A stretch of 64,000 bases of DNA from assembly GCA_026686845.1 (NCBI GenBank), contig JAIVEN010000022.1:22232001-22296000 (forward strand), in the 5' to 3' direction. Shown one piece after another: positions 36,500-49,029 of the stretch. Under the pieces are notes generated by a model that worked only from the letters and a program-made list of their open reading frames with translations, had not been told where the DNA came from and searched no databases. Made by a program: the position numbers and the translations under genes. Position 1 is the stretch's first letter. Each line of letters starts with the position of its first letter. Origin of the DNA: Adenanthera pavonina (lineage: Eukaryota; Streptophyta; Magnoliopsida; Fabales; Fabaceae).

Positions 36500-37065
36500 T
36501 TTTCCCTTTACCTAAAATAATTTCATCTTTTTTGTTGAAACAATCAAACCATTTTTATTTATTATTTCATAGAATTCTTGAAAATGTTTAAAGTGTTGCT
36601 CAATGGAGTTCGAGAACACCAAAACATCATCAATATATACAATGGTAAACTTAGTGTAAGGATTAAATATATCATTCATTATTTGCTGAAATTCAAATGG
36701 GACTTTTTTAGACCAAAAGGCATGACATTCCATTTGTAAGAGCCAAAAGGTATAGTGAATGTTATTCTATACCTGTCTTTTTCTTTTATTTGTATCTAGT
36801 AATAACCTAACTTCAAATCAAATTTTGAAAATATTGATGTATTCGATAGTCTTCCAATTAGGTTCTTTTTATTGGATATAGGGTACCTTATCCATCTTAA
36901 TACTTTATTCAGAGGTTTGTAATTTATGACTAATCTAGGTGCACCTCTTTCTCCTTCTGCATGATTTTGCACATAGAATGCAGAATAGCTCCAAGGTGAT
37001 TTGCTTGGTCTTATCAACTTTTTATCTGAAAGTTCTTGTATTTCTTTTTTACAATATTCTAACAA
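36500..37065 (-). pseudogene. Reverse transcriptase of caulimovirid relic 1
   Basis: Two frames together span the polymerase core. 37065-36796 carries LVINYKPLNKVLRWIRYPI and FSKFDLKLGYY, the fingers and first catalytic Asp region. 36733-36512 carries FEFQQIMNDIFNP and the catalytic YIDD box in VYIDDVLVFS. The frame is broken between them. The wording is characteristic of Caulimoviridae and not of Ty1 or Ty3 elements. Confidence 0.88.
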
Positions 37066-37385
37066 TTATTGATTCATTTGTATAGGTCTAACTTTAGTAG
37101 GTATATTCTTTTTATTGAATTCCTTTTCATAGAGCAAGGTTACTACATGTTTTTCCTATCCCAAAATGCATTTGAGTGTTTTGTACATATGTCTTTCTCG
37201 AATTGTTTTTTTATTTCTTCAATTCAGGTTTGTATATTCTGATACTTTACTTATTTTTCTATTATCTTATAATATGTTTCTTTTTGTAAGAAATTTATTT
37301 GGTTTTGTTTTTTTTTTATTATGTTGATTTTAAAAATAGAGTCTTCCTTCAACATATTTATTTTTTTTACTATTAGGGGTTTTAT

Positions 37386-37535
37386 CTATTTAAATATTAG
37401 TCTTTTTCCTTCTACTTTTGTTATAATTCCTGAGTTGGTGATTTCAAAAGGCATTATGTGTTGTAAAAAGGGTCCCCCTGATATGTAAGGCTCACTTAGA
37501 TCATTTACTAAGACAAAGATGTTTTGAAGCATATC
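37386..37535 (-). pseudogene. Protease to RT linker of caulimovirid relic 1
   Basis: The sequence IFVLVNDLSEPYISGGPFL is like the end of a caulimovirid aspartic protease domain. It is cut upstream by the hAT-like element at 37536. Confidence 0.6.
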
Positions 37536-38356
37536 CAGGGGCGGTCCTAAGTAGGTATTGGGAGTGGCCCTCGCCCCCCTCCAACCTCCCACCACTTTCC
37601 TTTCATAAATATAATATACACCACACACACACACACACACACAGTAATGTAATATATATACCCCTTGGCTCCTCCCTCCTCCCTACACATATAGACACTC
37701 ACATTTTATATACACTATACACAATAAATAAATATATAATACATGCATTATATACATTATTGATATATTTAAAAAGAAATAAAATATATATTTTATTAAT
37801 TTATTAAAATATTTTTGTTATTGGCTAATATTAACTTTTCATAAAAAAATGATACTCAGTATTTTCCATTTTTTATGAAAATGTCTAGATTTAGTTATCG
37901 TAAAAATACATTTGCATAAATACATGTTTAATTTTTGTTATTTAATTTACATATAATATTAATTAAGAGTTGTTTGAGTAGGTTAAACATATAATTTTAA
38001 AGTATCTATATATATTGATCTATTTTTATAAAATTCAAGGATCTATCCTAATTTTTTTGCTCAAATTGTCAATCTACAATGTCATATGTAAATATATTGA
38101 AAATACAAACTTTAAATACATTTTATATGATTTTATTTTAAAATTAATATATTACATATATGGTTTCACTTTATGTATAATCTTTAAAATATTATATGAT
38201 TATACATAATTTATCATTTTATTTTTTTTGAGTTACAACATTATTTTGAAATATTAATTATGATAAATATTAAAAAATTTAAATTTATAATAAAAAATTA
38301 TATATTATTTTTCAAAAATTTAGCCCCCATAATGTTTAGGCTGCTTTCGCCCTTGC
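37536..38356. mobile_element. Non-autonomous hAT-like element inside the pararetrovirus relic
   Basis: About 820 bp, starting CAGGGGCGGTCC. The reverse complement of its right end reads GCAAGGGCGAAAGC. The 8-bp target duplication AGCATATC is present at 37528-37535 and 38357-38364. CAGGGGCG ends and an 8-bp duplication are typical of hAT elements. The interior is AT-rich, has a (CA)n run at about 37621-37641, and encodes no transposase. Confidence 0.8.
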
Positions 38357-38737
38357 AGCATATCCCTTCATTACATATTTGTTAGTGTATATTTTATATT
38401 AAATTTATTATTATTTGTTGTAGTTAAACTCTAATATTTTTTCATAATATTTTGTGGGTATTAAAACTTACTTGAATATAATTTAAATCTGCCTCTCAGT
38501 CTACTAATACTATTATATTTTTAAGAGTATTCTCTATTTATGGCAATCTTTATCTAGTAGTACCACTTTGTAAATGTGACTTGGGCTATTCTCGTTAAAA
38601 AGCTTCTGGTTTATTTCATTAGGTATTTCTGTTAGCTTATTATCTTCCTCCTCATCCCTAATCATGCTTAATTTCTCTTGGTTTCCTTGACTCTTATTTT
38701 CTAATTTTACCTTTATTCTAAAATTTCTAATTCTTTA

Positions 38738-39072
38738 GAAAAAATCACTATTAAATCCCAAAACATAAAAATATTTATTAAAAAGTTTCAAAACTACAAA
38801 ATATTATGTTAAAGTCTCATAGTCAAAATCAGTGTAAAATCCTCAAAAATCAGTATAAATCATGAAAAATGAGTATAAAAAATTTCAGTGTGTTGAGTAT
38901 AAAATTATGCTATAATATTTTACACTCATACTCCATGATTTTATATTCAATAATAAATTTTTTTAGTGTTTATAATCATTTTTCAGGACATGGGATTTGG
39001 GTATAATATTTTTTAGTGTTGAGATCTTCAAATAAATATTTTCATGTTTTGAGATTTTTTAGTGATTTTTCC
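38738..39072. mobile_element. Mutator-like MITE inside the pararetrovirus relic
   Basis: 335 bp with long inverted ends. The left end is GAAAAAATCACTATTAAATC; the reverse complement of the right end is GGAAAAATCACTAAAAAATC. Similarity extends about 70 bp. The 9-bp duplication AATTCTTTA is perfect (38729-38737 and 39073-39081). A 9-bp duplication with long inverted repeats indicates the Mutator superfamily. Confidence 0.85.
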
Positions 39073-39633
39073 AATTCTTTAACTATTTCTTATTATTTTA
39101 TTTTCCTAATTCCTTCCTTTAACATTCTGATTTCTTCTTTAATGTTTTTTTTTTGTTGTAACTTCTTTACCCCTACTTATGGTTATTCATTATCAAACCT
39201 ATTTAATATATCTTTCATTGTTATGGGTGCTGGTTTTTCTATTTTTTTTTCTTCCAAATCTTGTATATCTTTATTTTCAGAAAGTATTGTCTTTTAATAT
39301 CGTTGTTGTCTATTTTTTGGACTATATCAATTAGGAATTGAAGATTTTCTTTTTTTAGTGTCTTAATGTCCTTTTCACTTTCTTTGCTTTGACAATCTTC
39401 GCAGTCACAGATTCCTATTCCTAAGCATTTTTCATACACTGATTCTATTTCCTTTGTATTGTCCACTTTTTGTATTCTATATACATATTCTTCTTCCTCT
39501 TCAAAAGTAGATGAGTATCCTTCTTTTGAGGATTCTAAAGAAAGTCATGTCCATTAAAATACTCAAAAGACTTGTTTTATGTTCTTGACTTAGGTTTATA
39601 TTTCTAATATATATATATATATATATATTTTAC

Positions 39634-39676
39634 ACTTGTTGGCATAATGCCTAAATCTTCCACATTTATAGCATAC
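39634..39676 (-). pseudogene. CCHC zinc knuckle of caulimovirid relic 1 coat region
   Basis: Minus-strand translation reads CYKCGRFGHYANKC, a complete CX2CX4HX4C knuckle as found at the end of caulimovirid coat proteins. About 170 bp further on, at 39466-39239, is a second Cys-containing frame with CLGIGICDCEDC. Confidence 0.8.
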
Positions 39677-41473
39677 TATTTCTTTTTTGCTTTTAGTGGA
39701 ACTTTCCCCTTTTTCTTTCTTTATTTTAGGATTAGCATACTTCTTTCCTCCTTTATATGTTTTTATAATATTTTCTTTAATAATATTTTTCTGGCTTGTA
39801 TTTTTCTTTTTATAATATCTTTTAGAGGGAAATATATCTTTTTCGAATCTATACTATTCACAAAAACTTTCCTAATTCTAATTTTCCTTGTCTTGTTTCT
39901 GTATTTATCTTCTTTTGCATTTTAATATTATTATATAATTTTATACCTACCGTATGTATAACATTAATAATCTGACTATAAGTTAGCATGTTATAATTTA
40001 AGGTTCCTCCCTGTCTTGATTTAAACTTATCTCTTATTCTTTCTACTAATAACTTAGGTAATCTTGAATTAAATTTTTCTTTCCATATTATTGAATTAGC
40101 ATCTTACCTTTAAAACACTTTTGGAATAAAGTTATCTTTATATCACTTAAAATCAGATAACATGTGACATCTCAAGTTCTTAAGTTCTTCTAAATATATT
40201 TCTTGTATTTCTACTAGTTCTCCTACAAAGGATTTAATTATAGCATAAACAAATTGAGCTATATTATCTAAATATTTAGTTTCCCACCATATAGCATCTA
40301 ATTTTACCGAGTGCCAATGTTTTATTTGTTATTTTTCCGGTTTGGTGAAAACATTCTTCCACCGTCCTTTTAGACTTCTTGTAATTCCTCGTATTAGAAT
40401 ATTAAATATTTTTTATTATCATTTCTTGTGCTAAATTCATTATTTCATATTCACTGTAACCAAATAAATTCCATTTATATGTTGACCTCCCATCATAATG
40501 AGAAGATGCCATAGTATATCTTTCTTCAAACTGTAAACTAGGCAATGTTGGCCTTGGATAATAATTTTTCTATTTGTAATTGTTCATTCCACTATTCCTT
40601 TTTATTTTATTAATACTTAAATCACTTTCTTCTCTTTTTAAAGATTAACATTCATTTTTTCTAATTTCTTATTTACTTATTTCACTATCTCATTATATTC
40701 TTTGACATTAGATTCTTCTCCCATAGGTTCCATTTTACTTATTGTGTTTATACTAACTTTTCTTTTGTCTTCTATACTAAACTTTTCTATTTTTATATAT
40801 ATTTTTGTTAAATTACCTTCTGTTTTCTTGATATTTTTATCTCTTATTTTCTATTTTCCCAAAGTAATCTTTTTAGCTTCTTCTAAAGATATGGCTTCAT
40901 ATTTGAATATGGGTTTTGACGGATGTATTTGATTCTCTGTTAAGGGTTGGTTTGGTTTGTCTTCTATTTTGGTTTCTACTCTATTTAATTAACTTATAGT
41001 ATGTAGTATTTGGTTAGTATATATAATTATTTTGTTGTTGTATCTTTTGTATCCCTTTATTATCTTGTGGGTCAATAAGTTTGAGGGGTGAAACTATTAC
41101 CTCATTTTCTCCTACTTTTATCTCTATATTTCTAATTTCTTGTTATAGTGGTGGTGGTGTTAATTAAAGGATTCCCTAGATGAAAAGAGTTAAATATTCC
41201 TTTTTTAAAAATATACATTTTAAACCATTAATGAAAAAAAAGTAAATTTCTTCCTTTATTTCTAATCAAAAGTAATTATAATATTTATTAAGTAAATTCA
41301 TAATTTTTAATAATTATGTATAAGAGTAATACTAATGAAACATTAGAATATAAAAAGAAAAATAGAATATAAAAGGAAAAAAGTTTTATCAACAAATAAT
41401 ATCATTAAATTACACAAAATTTCATTGAATTGGTTTTTTCCCCCTCAATCCATAAGCAGTTGTTTGTAGTTCC

Positions 41474-42195
41474 TGTTGGGAATTTTATTATACACGCAGC
41501 AGAAAAACTATAAACAATTTCCTCCCATAGATCAGTTAACATTGTTTAGATTAAGATGTAGAAAAAGAATTTACCTACAATGCGTCCCTTGGTATTCTTT
41601 TTTGTTTCGTTGGACCCCAGGAACTAACGCAATTGGTCAGCTTCTTCTACCAGTATCCACACGAACGGTGAGTCTAACTCGAATGGCATACTAGCACCTC
41701 TAGTTGTGATACTAATCGTTCATTTGTATAGTTTTTCTTTCTGAGTGTACGGCCGCTCTCTCTCTAGGATAATTCGAATTCTGTTGATTCTGTATCTTAG
41801 TTTATATCAATATATAGATATGATTCGGTATTTGTTTAATTTAAATCAATAATTTAAACTAAATCAAATATTAATTAAATAGATTAGTTTGAATTTAAAT
41901 ATATCTAATAGATTAAATATAAACTAACTATCTAATATATATCCATAATCAAATCTAGATTTAATTTATCATATAAATCAAATTTAGATTATTAGTTTAA
42001 ATTCAAATTTAGAATCAAATCTAAATCAAATTTAGATTATGACACTAGTTTAAATTTAAATATATCATATAGAATTAAATTTAAAACTAATTAATTTAAA
42101 TTAATTTAAACAATATATATATATTTCGAAATATATATCAAATATATAATATATCAAACATATATATTTCGAATTTTAATATATATATATATCAA

Positions 42196-42228
<33 letters not shown>

Positions 42229-43163
42229 ATTCTACCACCCTAAATTGAACATTAAATTTATTGAATCTAGACACATTTTAGATTCAATGAATTTGGATAT
42301 TCTAGCTCGAGTTGGCCTGTTCTTGTGTGTGACCCCGTAGGCTCATATGATGTTGACAGTGAATTAATAACACTATTGGTCCCACAAGTCACAAGTGGCC
42401 TTTAACAAGACATTGTGACTACCCAAATCATATGAGATCGGTGATCTGATGCAACTTATCATGTAACCCGATCACATTCCTTTTGTCTCATAATATATAG
42501 GTCAAGTATGAGGCATGTAAATGCCATCCTTATTTTACTCGACCATCATTTTCTCGATCTCCGAACAGACTAATAGAACAAATGGAAACTCTTCCATTTG
42601 AGCATGACCATATATTTCCTCAATCTCACTTATCGAGAGGCCCAGATATACCTCTCTATTAATTAGAGAGACAAATTTCATTTTGACCATTTATCTTTCT
42701 CCACACGAGTTTCACTATACCCGATCATAGTCTTTATGATTTCCCGATTAGAGGTGATTTTTGACTATGTCAAAGTATAGTATTTCTCATGTAAGAAACC
42801 ATAGTGATCTTAGGTTTGAGGACTTAATGGTTATATATGAGATATGCTTATGACTTGATTCATGCAACTATCTCATGACGGGTCAATCCAGTACCTATTC
42901 TTTAACAAGAACTTATAATTTTGATTTGTATCTTCATATATAATTATCACATAATTATCAATCAAAATCATACTAGTCTTAATTCATTATTGTTCTCACA
43001 AAGATGATTGACTAAGGATATTTAGGATAAAATAATTTATTCAAGAATATTATTATAAAGAAAAACATGTAAATAATATAATAATGTAAAAAAAAATATC
43101 TTTTTTTTATAATAAAATATAATATTATAATATAATAATTGGCTTATGACACAATCTCTAATA
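41474..43163 (+). mobile_element. Solo LTR, 1690 bp
   Basis: Starts TGTTGGGAATTTTATTATAC and ends CTTATGACACAATCTCTAATA. The 5-bp target duplication GTTCC flanks it (41469-41473 and 43164-43168). The left direct repeat at about 33320 keeps the uninterrupted site. The interior holds long AT-rich tracts (41820-42230) and no coding sequence. The termini look like those of plant Copia LTRs. Orientation is inferred from the TG start. Confidence 0.85.
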
Positions 43164-43737
43164 GTTCCCACGGATAATTTACTTCGCATCTTATGTATTA
43201 TCTCGGATTCAGCTTTTCCGTAAATCAGTCTTTATAAATCTTTGCATGTCTAAAGAAAAGTTTTATATTTATATTTATATTTAAACTTAAAAATAAAATA
43301 TCACACACACTAATTTATGTGGGCCTTATCTTGCTTACCCCCAAAATTTCCTGGCTATTCTTCCTGCTCCAAACTATATTTCACTTTTTCTGTGACACTT
43401 CTGCCCGTCCTACTTTGAATATGGATTCTATGCTGTTTTTTCAAAAGAGATACTCGTCTCAAAATTTAGATGGTCCATCAAAATTTCATACGATTAAAAT
43501 TTTACTTTATTTTGTTATTGAAGTTTTAATATTTATATATATTTCGAAAAAATATAATATAAAATAAAATTTTTTTACTAACAATTTTTTTAATTTATAG
43601 ATATATATATATATATGTGGGTTCACAATTTTTTTAAATTTCCTTTTCAGTTTTATTTTGTTTCTTTTTCTTGTTATCATGTGACTCAAAATGCATATTA
43701 AAAAGTTAGTAATCAAGTTTACAATACCAAAATTAAG

Positions 43738-45420
43738 GATGTGTGAGAGCGAAGGAGAGGCGGCGGGAGGTGGGTCCACAGAGTAAAGCGACCTGTTAGC
43801 TAGAAACACGAGGAAGGTTAAACAACCTCTTTCGGGGGAGGACGTAATGAACGGGCAGATGATGGGGTTGTCCGACGGCAATATCTCTTTCAAGGAGAAA
43901 CTGATGGGTGCAGAAGCAGGTTCGCTTGATTTAGATGCCAGGGAAAGTAAGGTTTTTGAGGAAGCTTGGAGAGGTTATATTGAGAGGTTGAAAAGTTTCT
44001 TTGCTGATGATGGTAAGGGTACAAGGACTCAGAGCTGACGGTGGTGAGATAGAGTCAGATGATGATCTTTGCCCTTCGTTGGTGATCTCTCAGAAGGAAT
44101 ATGAGGCTTGGTGTGCTCCGTGGAGACAATCTCTCATTGTATCTTTTGATACGAAGCAGATCTGAATTATGTGTATTACAATGGTCCGTGGATGATTGTT
44201 GATCATTATTTAATGGTGCAACGATAGCGTCTGAATTTTGACCCATAGGCTGCTGGGAGTCACAGAAAGATTGCTTGCTGGGTTCGAATTCCTTTGTTAC
44301 CCGTAGAGTTTTTTAACAATGAGTCTTTGTGGAAGGTGGGAGGTCTCATAGGCAAAACACTAAAGGTGGATCTACTACTTCTCTTAGATCCAGAGGTAGG
44401 TTTGCTCGGATATGTGTTGAATTGGATTTGCATTAACGTCTTAAACCGTTTATCACGGTTTTTGGGAAGAAGAAATTTATTGAGTATGAAAGCCTTCACT
44501 TGATTTACTTCAAATGTGGAAGGTATGGTCATCATAAACATGTATGTCCTGAGGTTGCTGGGAAGCGTGATAAGAAGTCAAAGGTAAACAATAATCATGG
44601 TGATCAGATTGGTGATCATGATAATTCATTAAAGTTGACACAACAAACAGTGGCGGAGCATGTGCCCGGTCTTGGAGATACCTAAAAGCGATAGAGGGAG
44701 CTTTTGCGCTGATTCTGCGGGATCTAAGGAGAGAACTTCAGAAAAATTGTTTAAGCCAAAATTGGGAGAGATTTTAAGGGAATCTTTGGACTCAAAAACC
44801 CCACCTAAAAGTGTGGCGGTTGAGAAGGAGAAGTTGGTTTTAAATATAGATAACCGAGGCTTTGGCAAGGACATTACTAATAATAAGGCGTGGGTCCCGG
44901 CTGAGTCTAGAAGGAAATTAGAAGGCAAGAATGTGGCCAAAGAAAAAGAGAACAAAGTTCGTATGGGCCATACTCCCTCATCGGCCCAAGGAATGGATGG
45001 TCCTCTTATGGCCGATGCCTCAAACCTTAATGGTCAACCTTTTGTTACTCCTGTAAATTATTTGATTGCCTATTTTGGACTAGCAGAAGAACTGGGTCTA
45101 GAGAATTTCCGGGTCTTATTAGAGAAATGACTCATGTCTATAAAATTGATATCTTGGAGACTAGAGCTCATGGGTCTAAGGCAAGGAGGATTGCTAGTTC
45201 TCTGGGGTTTCAGAAGTTTGAAATTAGCGACGCCATTGGGTTTAGAGGAGGTTTGTGGGTTCTTTCGAATGATGACAGGTGAAGTATATGTGCTGTGGAA
45301 ATGTCGGACCAATTGATACACTTATGTATTGATGATGGGATGGAGAAGGTATTTATCACATCCGTTTATGCTAGTCCTACGATGGTTAATCCAAGGCATC
45401 TTTGGGACAAGTTGAGGGGG
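43738..45420 (+). pseudogene. LINE (L1-type) ORF1 and start of ORF2, degenerate
   Basis: Broken frames read like a plant L1 element. 43847-44040 contains ISFKEKLMGAE, as at the start of ORF1. 44500-44560 contains FKCGRYGHHKHVCPEV, a zinc knuckle whose first Cys is replaced by Tyr. 44660-45130 is a Lys/Glu-rich ORF1 tail. From about 45130 the frames resemble the N-terminal endonuclease of ORF2 (KIDILETRAHGSKA, GFRGGLWVLSND, VFITSVYASPT). Stops and frameshifts separate these blocks. The sequence breaks off at about 45420, before the reverse transcriptase. Confidence 0.75.
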
Positions 45421-45455
45421 TAGCACTAATATTTCATAAGCTTGGTGCACGGGGG

Positions 45456-48264
45456 TGAAACACTTTAATTTTAGACCTTACTTTTCTTGTCTTAGGCTTT
45501 ATTTAAGTTCATTAGTACCATTTTAAGAGCTTGAATTACATGAGGAATCAAAATTGAATAATTTAAAACTTTGAATTATTATTCATTTGGTATCCCCATT
45601 CTTTAGGCCGAATTTTAAAAATTTATAATTAAATCTAGAAAAATTGTATGGAGGTAATTCAGTCTCTAAAAATAGTTTAAACTATTATCTATATATGAAA
45701 AATATGAAACAATATCTTTAATGTGCCAATTGGTATAGTTTTTATTAGCACAAAAATCATTGTTTATATGATATTTTTTATTTTCCCAGGATATTGGCCT
45801 TAAATTTGAGAATTTATTTCTCATTCTATTATAAGCCAATTCATAAATTCTTTATGTTATTTGAAAGCTGTACATGTATACTTTTTAGACATATTTATCT
45901 TGAATATTTATTCTACTAGAACATGGTATAATAACATTATTTTAAATTATTAAGAGTCGAAACATAACTTTAACCGGAACAATTTTAAAAAATCTTACAT
46001 ATCTCTTATTATATAGCTCCAATTACTTCCAAATTAGTGGCATGTTTAACTTAAGACAGAGATTTTCATACATACAAGCCAGTGAATTTTTGGAACTCTA
46101 TACAATTTTATACTGCCTTTTGAAAAAACCAGTGTTTACAATGAAAATTCTAGTTTTTCCTAAACTACATAGTTTTGTGCCCTAAATTTAAAAATTTACT
46201 ATAAATCATTGTTAACAGAACCAGACCAGACCGGCCAGTTCAACTGGTCAAACCAGGAACCAATCCCTGGTCTGGCCTAGAACTATCCCAAATTTGGTTC
46301 CCCGAGAGAGCTGGTCAATGATCGGTAAAATCAGTCAAAAATCAGTCCATTTTTTTTTAAACTTAAAAAAAATTACAACTCTAGACCTAAAAAAAAAGAT
46401 TTCCAAACCTATTAAGATATCTTAAGGATACCCACTATATTGCTTCTAATATGACCAACAAAACTATCTTTACATAGGTCTCAACACACCCATTTTATTA
46501 AAACTTGAGCAATGTAGAACTTTCAAGTGTCAAATGATTTTTGTTTTTCCTTGTTTTCTTCAATCTTTGTTTTTTCTTTTATTTATTTACATCATTTTGA
46601 TCTTTATGATATATATTAATTACAACCAGTCTGACCATTGAACCTTGAACTGCTACCTTATCCGGTTTAGTGTCTGGTCTGGTTTTCTTAACATTGCTAT
46701 AAATCGTACATTTATCCAATTTGAGTAATCTCTAACTCTTTAGAAAGCTTGTTCTGTATACTTTTAGAACGTATATAAAAATTATATGGAATGCTCTATT
46801 TCAAATAGAGTTTTCCTATTTTAACTACTACTAGTCATCTTGGATAAAATTATGCCATAACTTACATAATAAACTTCATAAACATAATACATTATCATTC
46901 ATTGTTCCAAATCCAAACATAACATCATAAGAGGGCTTAAAGGAACATATCCAAATTATCAAACAAACATTAGCCTTTACATATAAATTTATACATGTTC
47001 TCAAAACACAACATCAATATTTGCATAATCATATCATTCATCATTTCCTTCCTCCTTTCCTTTGGCTCTTCTTGGATTCTTTGCATTGCTTGGCCCTAGC
47101 ATGTTAGTCATTTTGGGAGGATGAGATTCAAAGAATCCTAGTAGCAATACTAGTTATGCAAACATATTATTACATAACTCATGAAAATATCAATCATTCT
47201 CATAAAAAATAAAATGCCATATTATTTTATAAAAAATTTGGCAAAGTTTCCTCTTAGAAAATGAACATCTTGGGGTCAAAATGCCTTCATTTACTCAGCC
47301 AAGACAATCACAATATATCAAAACAATCATATGGCAAGTCATAGAGTTCATGAAAACATCATAGGATAACATAATTGAAAAATGGTAAACTGTTACCTTG
47401 TTGCTTCCCTTTGCTTTTCCTTTGAGTTCCACCTCTTTCTAACACTTACACAAGTTTTATTAAACCTAACCATAATATCAAACAGCTACATAAATCATTG
47501 GTTCATGGTGATACTTCTACAAGAACCAACAAAGCTCTAAAATTTTCATATAACTATCCTTTTAGTTTTTCTTGAAACCAACACTTGTTCTTAACTAATT
47601 TGGACTTAAGGATTCCATTTTTTTTAAAATCAAAATCATGAAATTCCCACTCTAAATGGGACCACTATTTGGCCAAAAATCACGAGAAAAGGAGAGAAAA
47701 AGATTTCCTTTGAAATACTTGAAACAACCCATGAAATCATGCTTTAAATGACTAGTTCATGGTTTCTCTTAAGTTTATTGTATAAAAACCCATCTCGTTC
47801 TTCACCTAGGGTTAGGCCGAAATTCATGCTTGAGATGAGGAAGAAGAAGAATCCATTAAACTACCTTAAACCACTTAGAAAGCTTGTTTGAAGGCATAGA
47901 AATCTTACCTTGAACTTGTGATTATATACTTCAAGTTTTGCCTTCTCCATTTGCTCTCTCTTTCTCCCACATCTTCTTCCTTCTTCTTCAGAGAAATTTT
48001 CAACTCTCTCTCTCCTTTCCTTATGCAGTACATGGTAGCCCAAGGGAGAGAGGAAATAAGGCTTAACTTTGCTTAATTAATTGTAGTTACTTTTTATTTA
48101 TTTATTTTGAATACGTCTTGAAGAAGTTGCCTTGGAAAGCAATTAAATAATGCAATTTTCCTCACATGGGCTATTGCGAAGCGACACCACATTAGGGGTG
48201 TTTTTATCCAAAATATTGTGTGTTTTTCTTAATGTAGATATATCCTGTACCTATTAATGTTACA
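45456..48264 (-). mobile_element. LTR-like element of the TGTAACA family, inserted in LINE-derived DNA
   Basis: The plus-strand start TGAAACACTTTAATTTTAG matches the end of the unit at 59239 (TGTAACACCTTAGTTTACTA). Its other end reads TGTAACATTAATAGG on the minus strand, as expected for a family whose LTRs start TGTAACAT. Near 47041-47160 it shares the conserved core CTAACATGCTAGGGCC and the hairpin GATTCTTTGAATC with the two family members at 57423-60554. It contains the MITE at 46208. No target duplication was found, so the ends are approximate. Confidence 0.55.
46208..46696. mobile_element. Mutator-like MITE with CCAGACCAGAC ends
   Basis: 489 bp. The left end is ATTGTTAACAGAACCAGACC; the reverse complement of the right end is CAATGTTAAGAAAACCAGAC. 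The 9-bp target duplication CTATAAATC is perfect (46199-46207 and 46697-46705). The interior has CCGGCCAGTTCAACTGG-like words related to those at 3530-3780. It is non-coding. Confidence 0.85.
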
Positions 48265-48417
48265 TGGACCAGTAAAGTTACTTTTGCAGTATTTTGTTAC
48301 TTTATAGATACAAGATTAAAGTAGGTTTGTATCTATGTTTATCTTATTATTTTATCCCAAAAAATATCTGTGTGAGGCCCACATACTTTTCCTTTTCCTT
48401 TTCTTATTTTGTTAGAC

Positions 48418-48678
48418 CAGGAAGCTTCAGATGTGCATGTAGAGTAGCTGATTACAGAATTACAAGCTATTTTGCAGCACGATTAGACTGTTCGAGTGGA
48501 ATGGATCCAGAGGGTTGAGAATCAAGAAGTTGATTGCTTAGCAAAAGGAGCTCTCTCTGCATTACCAGGATTTCACTTTGTCTCCGCCAAGTCGTTGGTG
48601 AGCATCATTAGATTGGAAAGTATTACCTAGTTTTTTCCTTGCCTTTTGTTTCTAGTTTTCCAACTTATAAAAAAAAGA
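48418..48678 (+). pseudogene. LINE 3' end: RNase H remnant plus A-rich tail
   Basis: One frame gives VRVEWIQRVENQEVDCLAKG, the C-terminal end of the RNase H domain that terminates ORF2 in many plant L1 elements. It is followed by a stop and an A-rich tail (ATAAAAAAAAG at about 48668-48678). The reverse transcriptase between 45420 and 48418 is missing. The host direct repeat resumes directly after the tail. Confidence 0.7.
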
Positions 48679-49029
48679 ACAATTTTTTTATTACCATACA
48701 AAGAGAAGAGGCACATTGTTGTGCCTTTTGGAGTATTTCCTATGAGAACCACCTCACCCATTCTACTTATTCTTTTTTTCATAATTAGCAGTACCCATAC
48801 AATACAATACAATAACATGTAAAGTTAAACTTTCTTTTGAAGAAATGCAAATAAAAATATCATATTATATAAAATTATTATAATATTTTGAAATTGAAAA
48901 AAAGACGTCCATAAAATCCAAATAGTAATTCTAATTCTATAATGACATCAAATCTTGTTTTATCATAGTATATTAATATAGTGATTTTTTTCCACTTGAA
49001 TATATTGGTGACTATTCAAAATATATTAA

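Larger units (their letters stand above)
34690..41170 (-). mobile_element. Endogenous pararetrovirus (Caulimoviridae) relic 1, degenerate
   Basis: A degraded caulimovirid polyprotein can be read on the minus strand. From high to low coordinate the order is: a Lys/Glu-rich segment (about 41160-40900), a coat-protein-like region, a CCHC zinc knuckle at 39676-39634, an aspartic-protease-like region split by two transposons, reverse transcriptase (37065-36500), RNase H (about 36010-35830) and a conserved C-terminal region (35526-34958). Many frameshifts and stops interrupt it, so no functional product is possible. The order and the tRNA-independent similarity of the RT separate it from LTR retrotransposons. 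No movement-protein region was found before 41170, so the copy also seems incomplete. It lies between the two direct repeats at 33139 and 41271. Confidence 0.85.
41271..48856 (+). repeat. Right copy of the ~0.9-kb direct repeat, split by later insertions
   Basis: Homologous segments are 41271-41473, 43164-43735 and 48680-48856. They correspond in order to 33139-34062. The gaps are filled by the solo LTR (41474-43163) and by a LINE-derived block (about 43738-48678). Inside the first segment a short AATAGAATATAAAAG stretch is duplicated relative to the left copy. Confidence 0.83.

Noticed and set aside
44281..44295. GGGTTCGAATTCC, resembling a tRNA T-loop box
   Set aside because: No cloverleaf or A box at the right distance; it lies in LINE-derived sequence.
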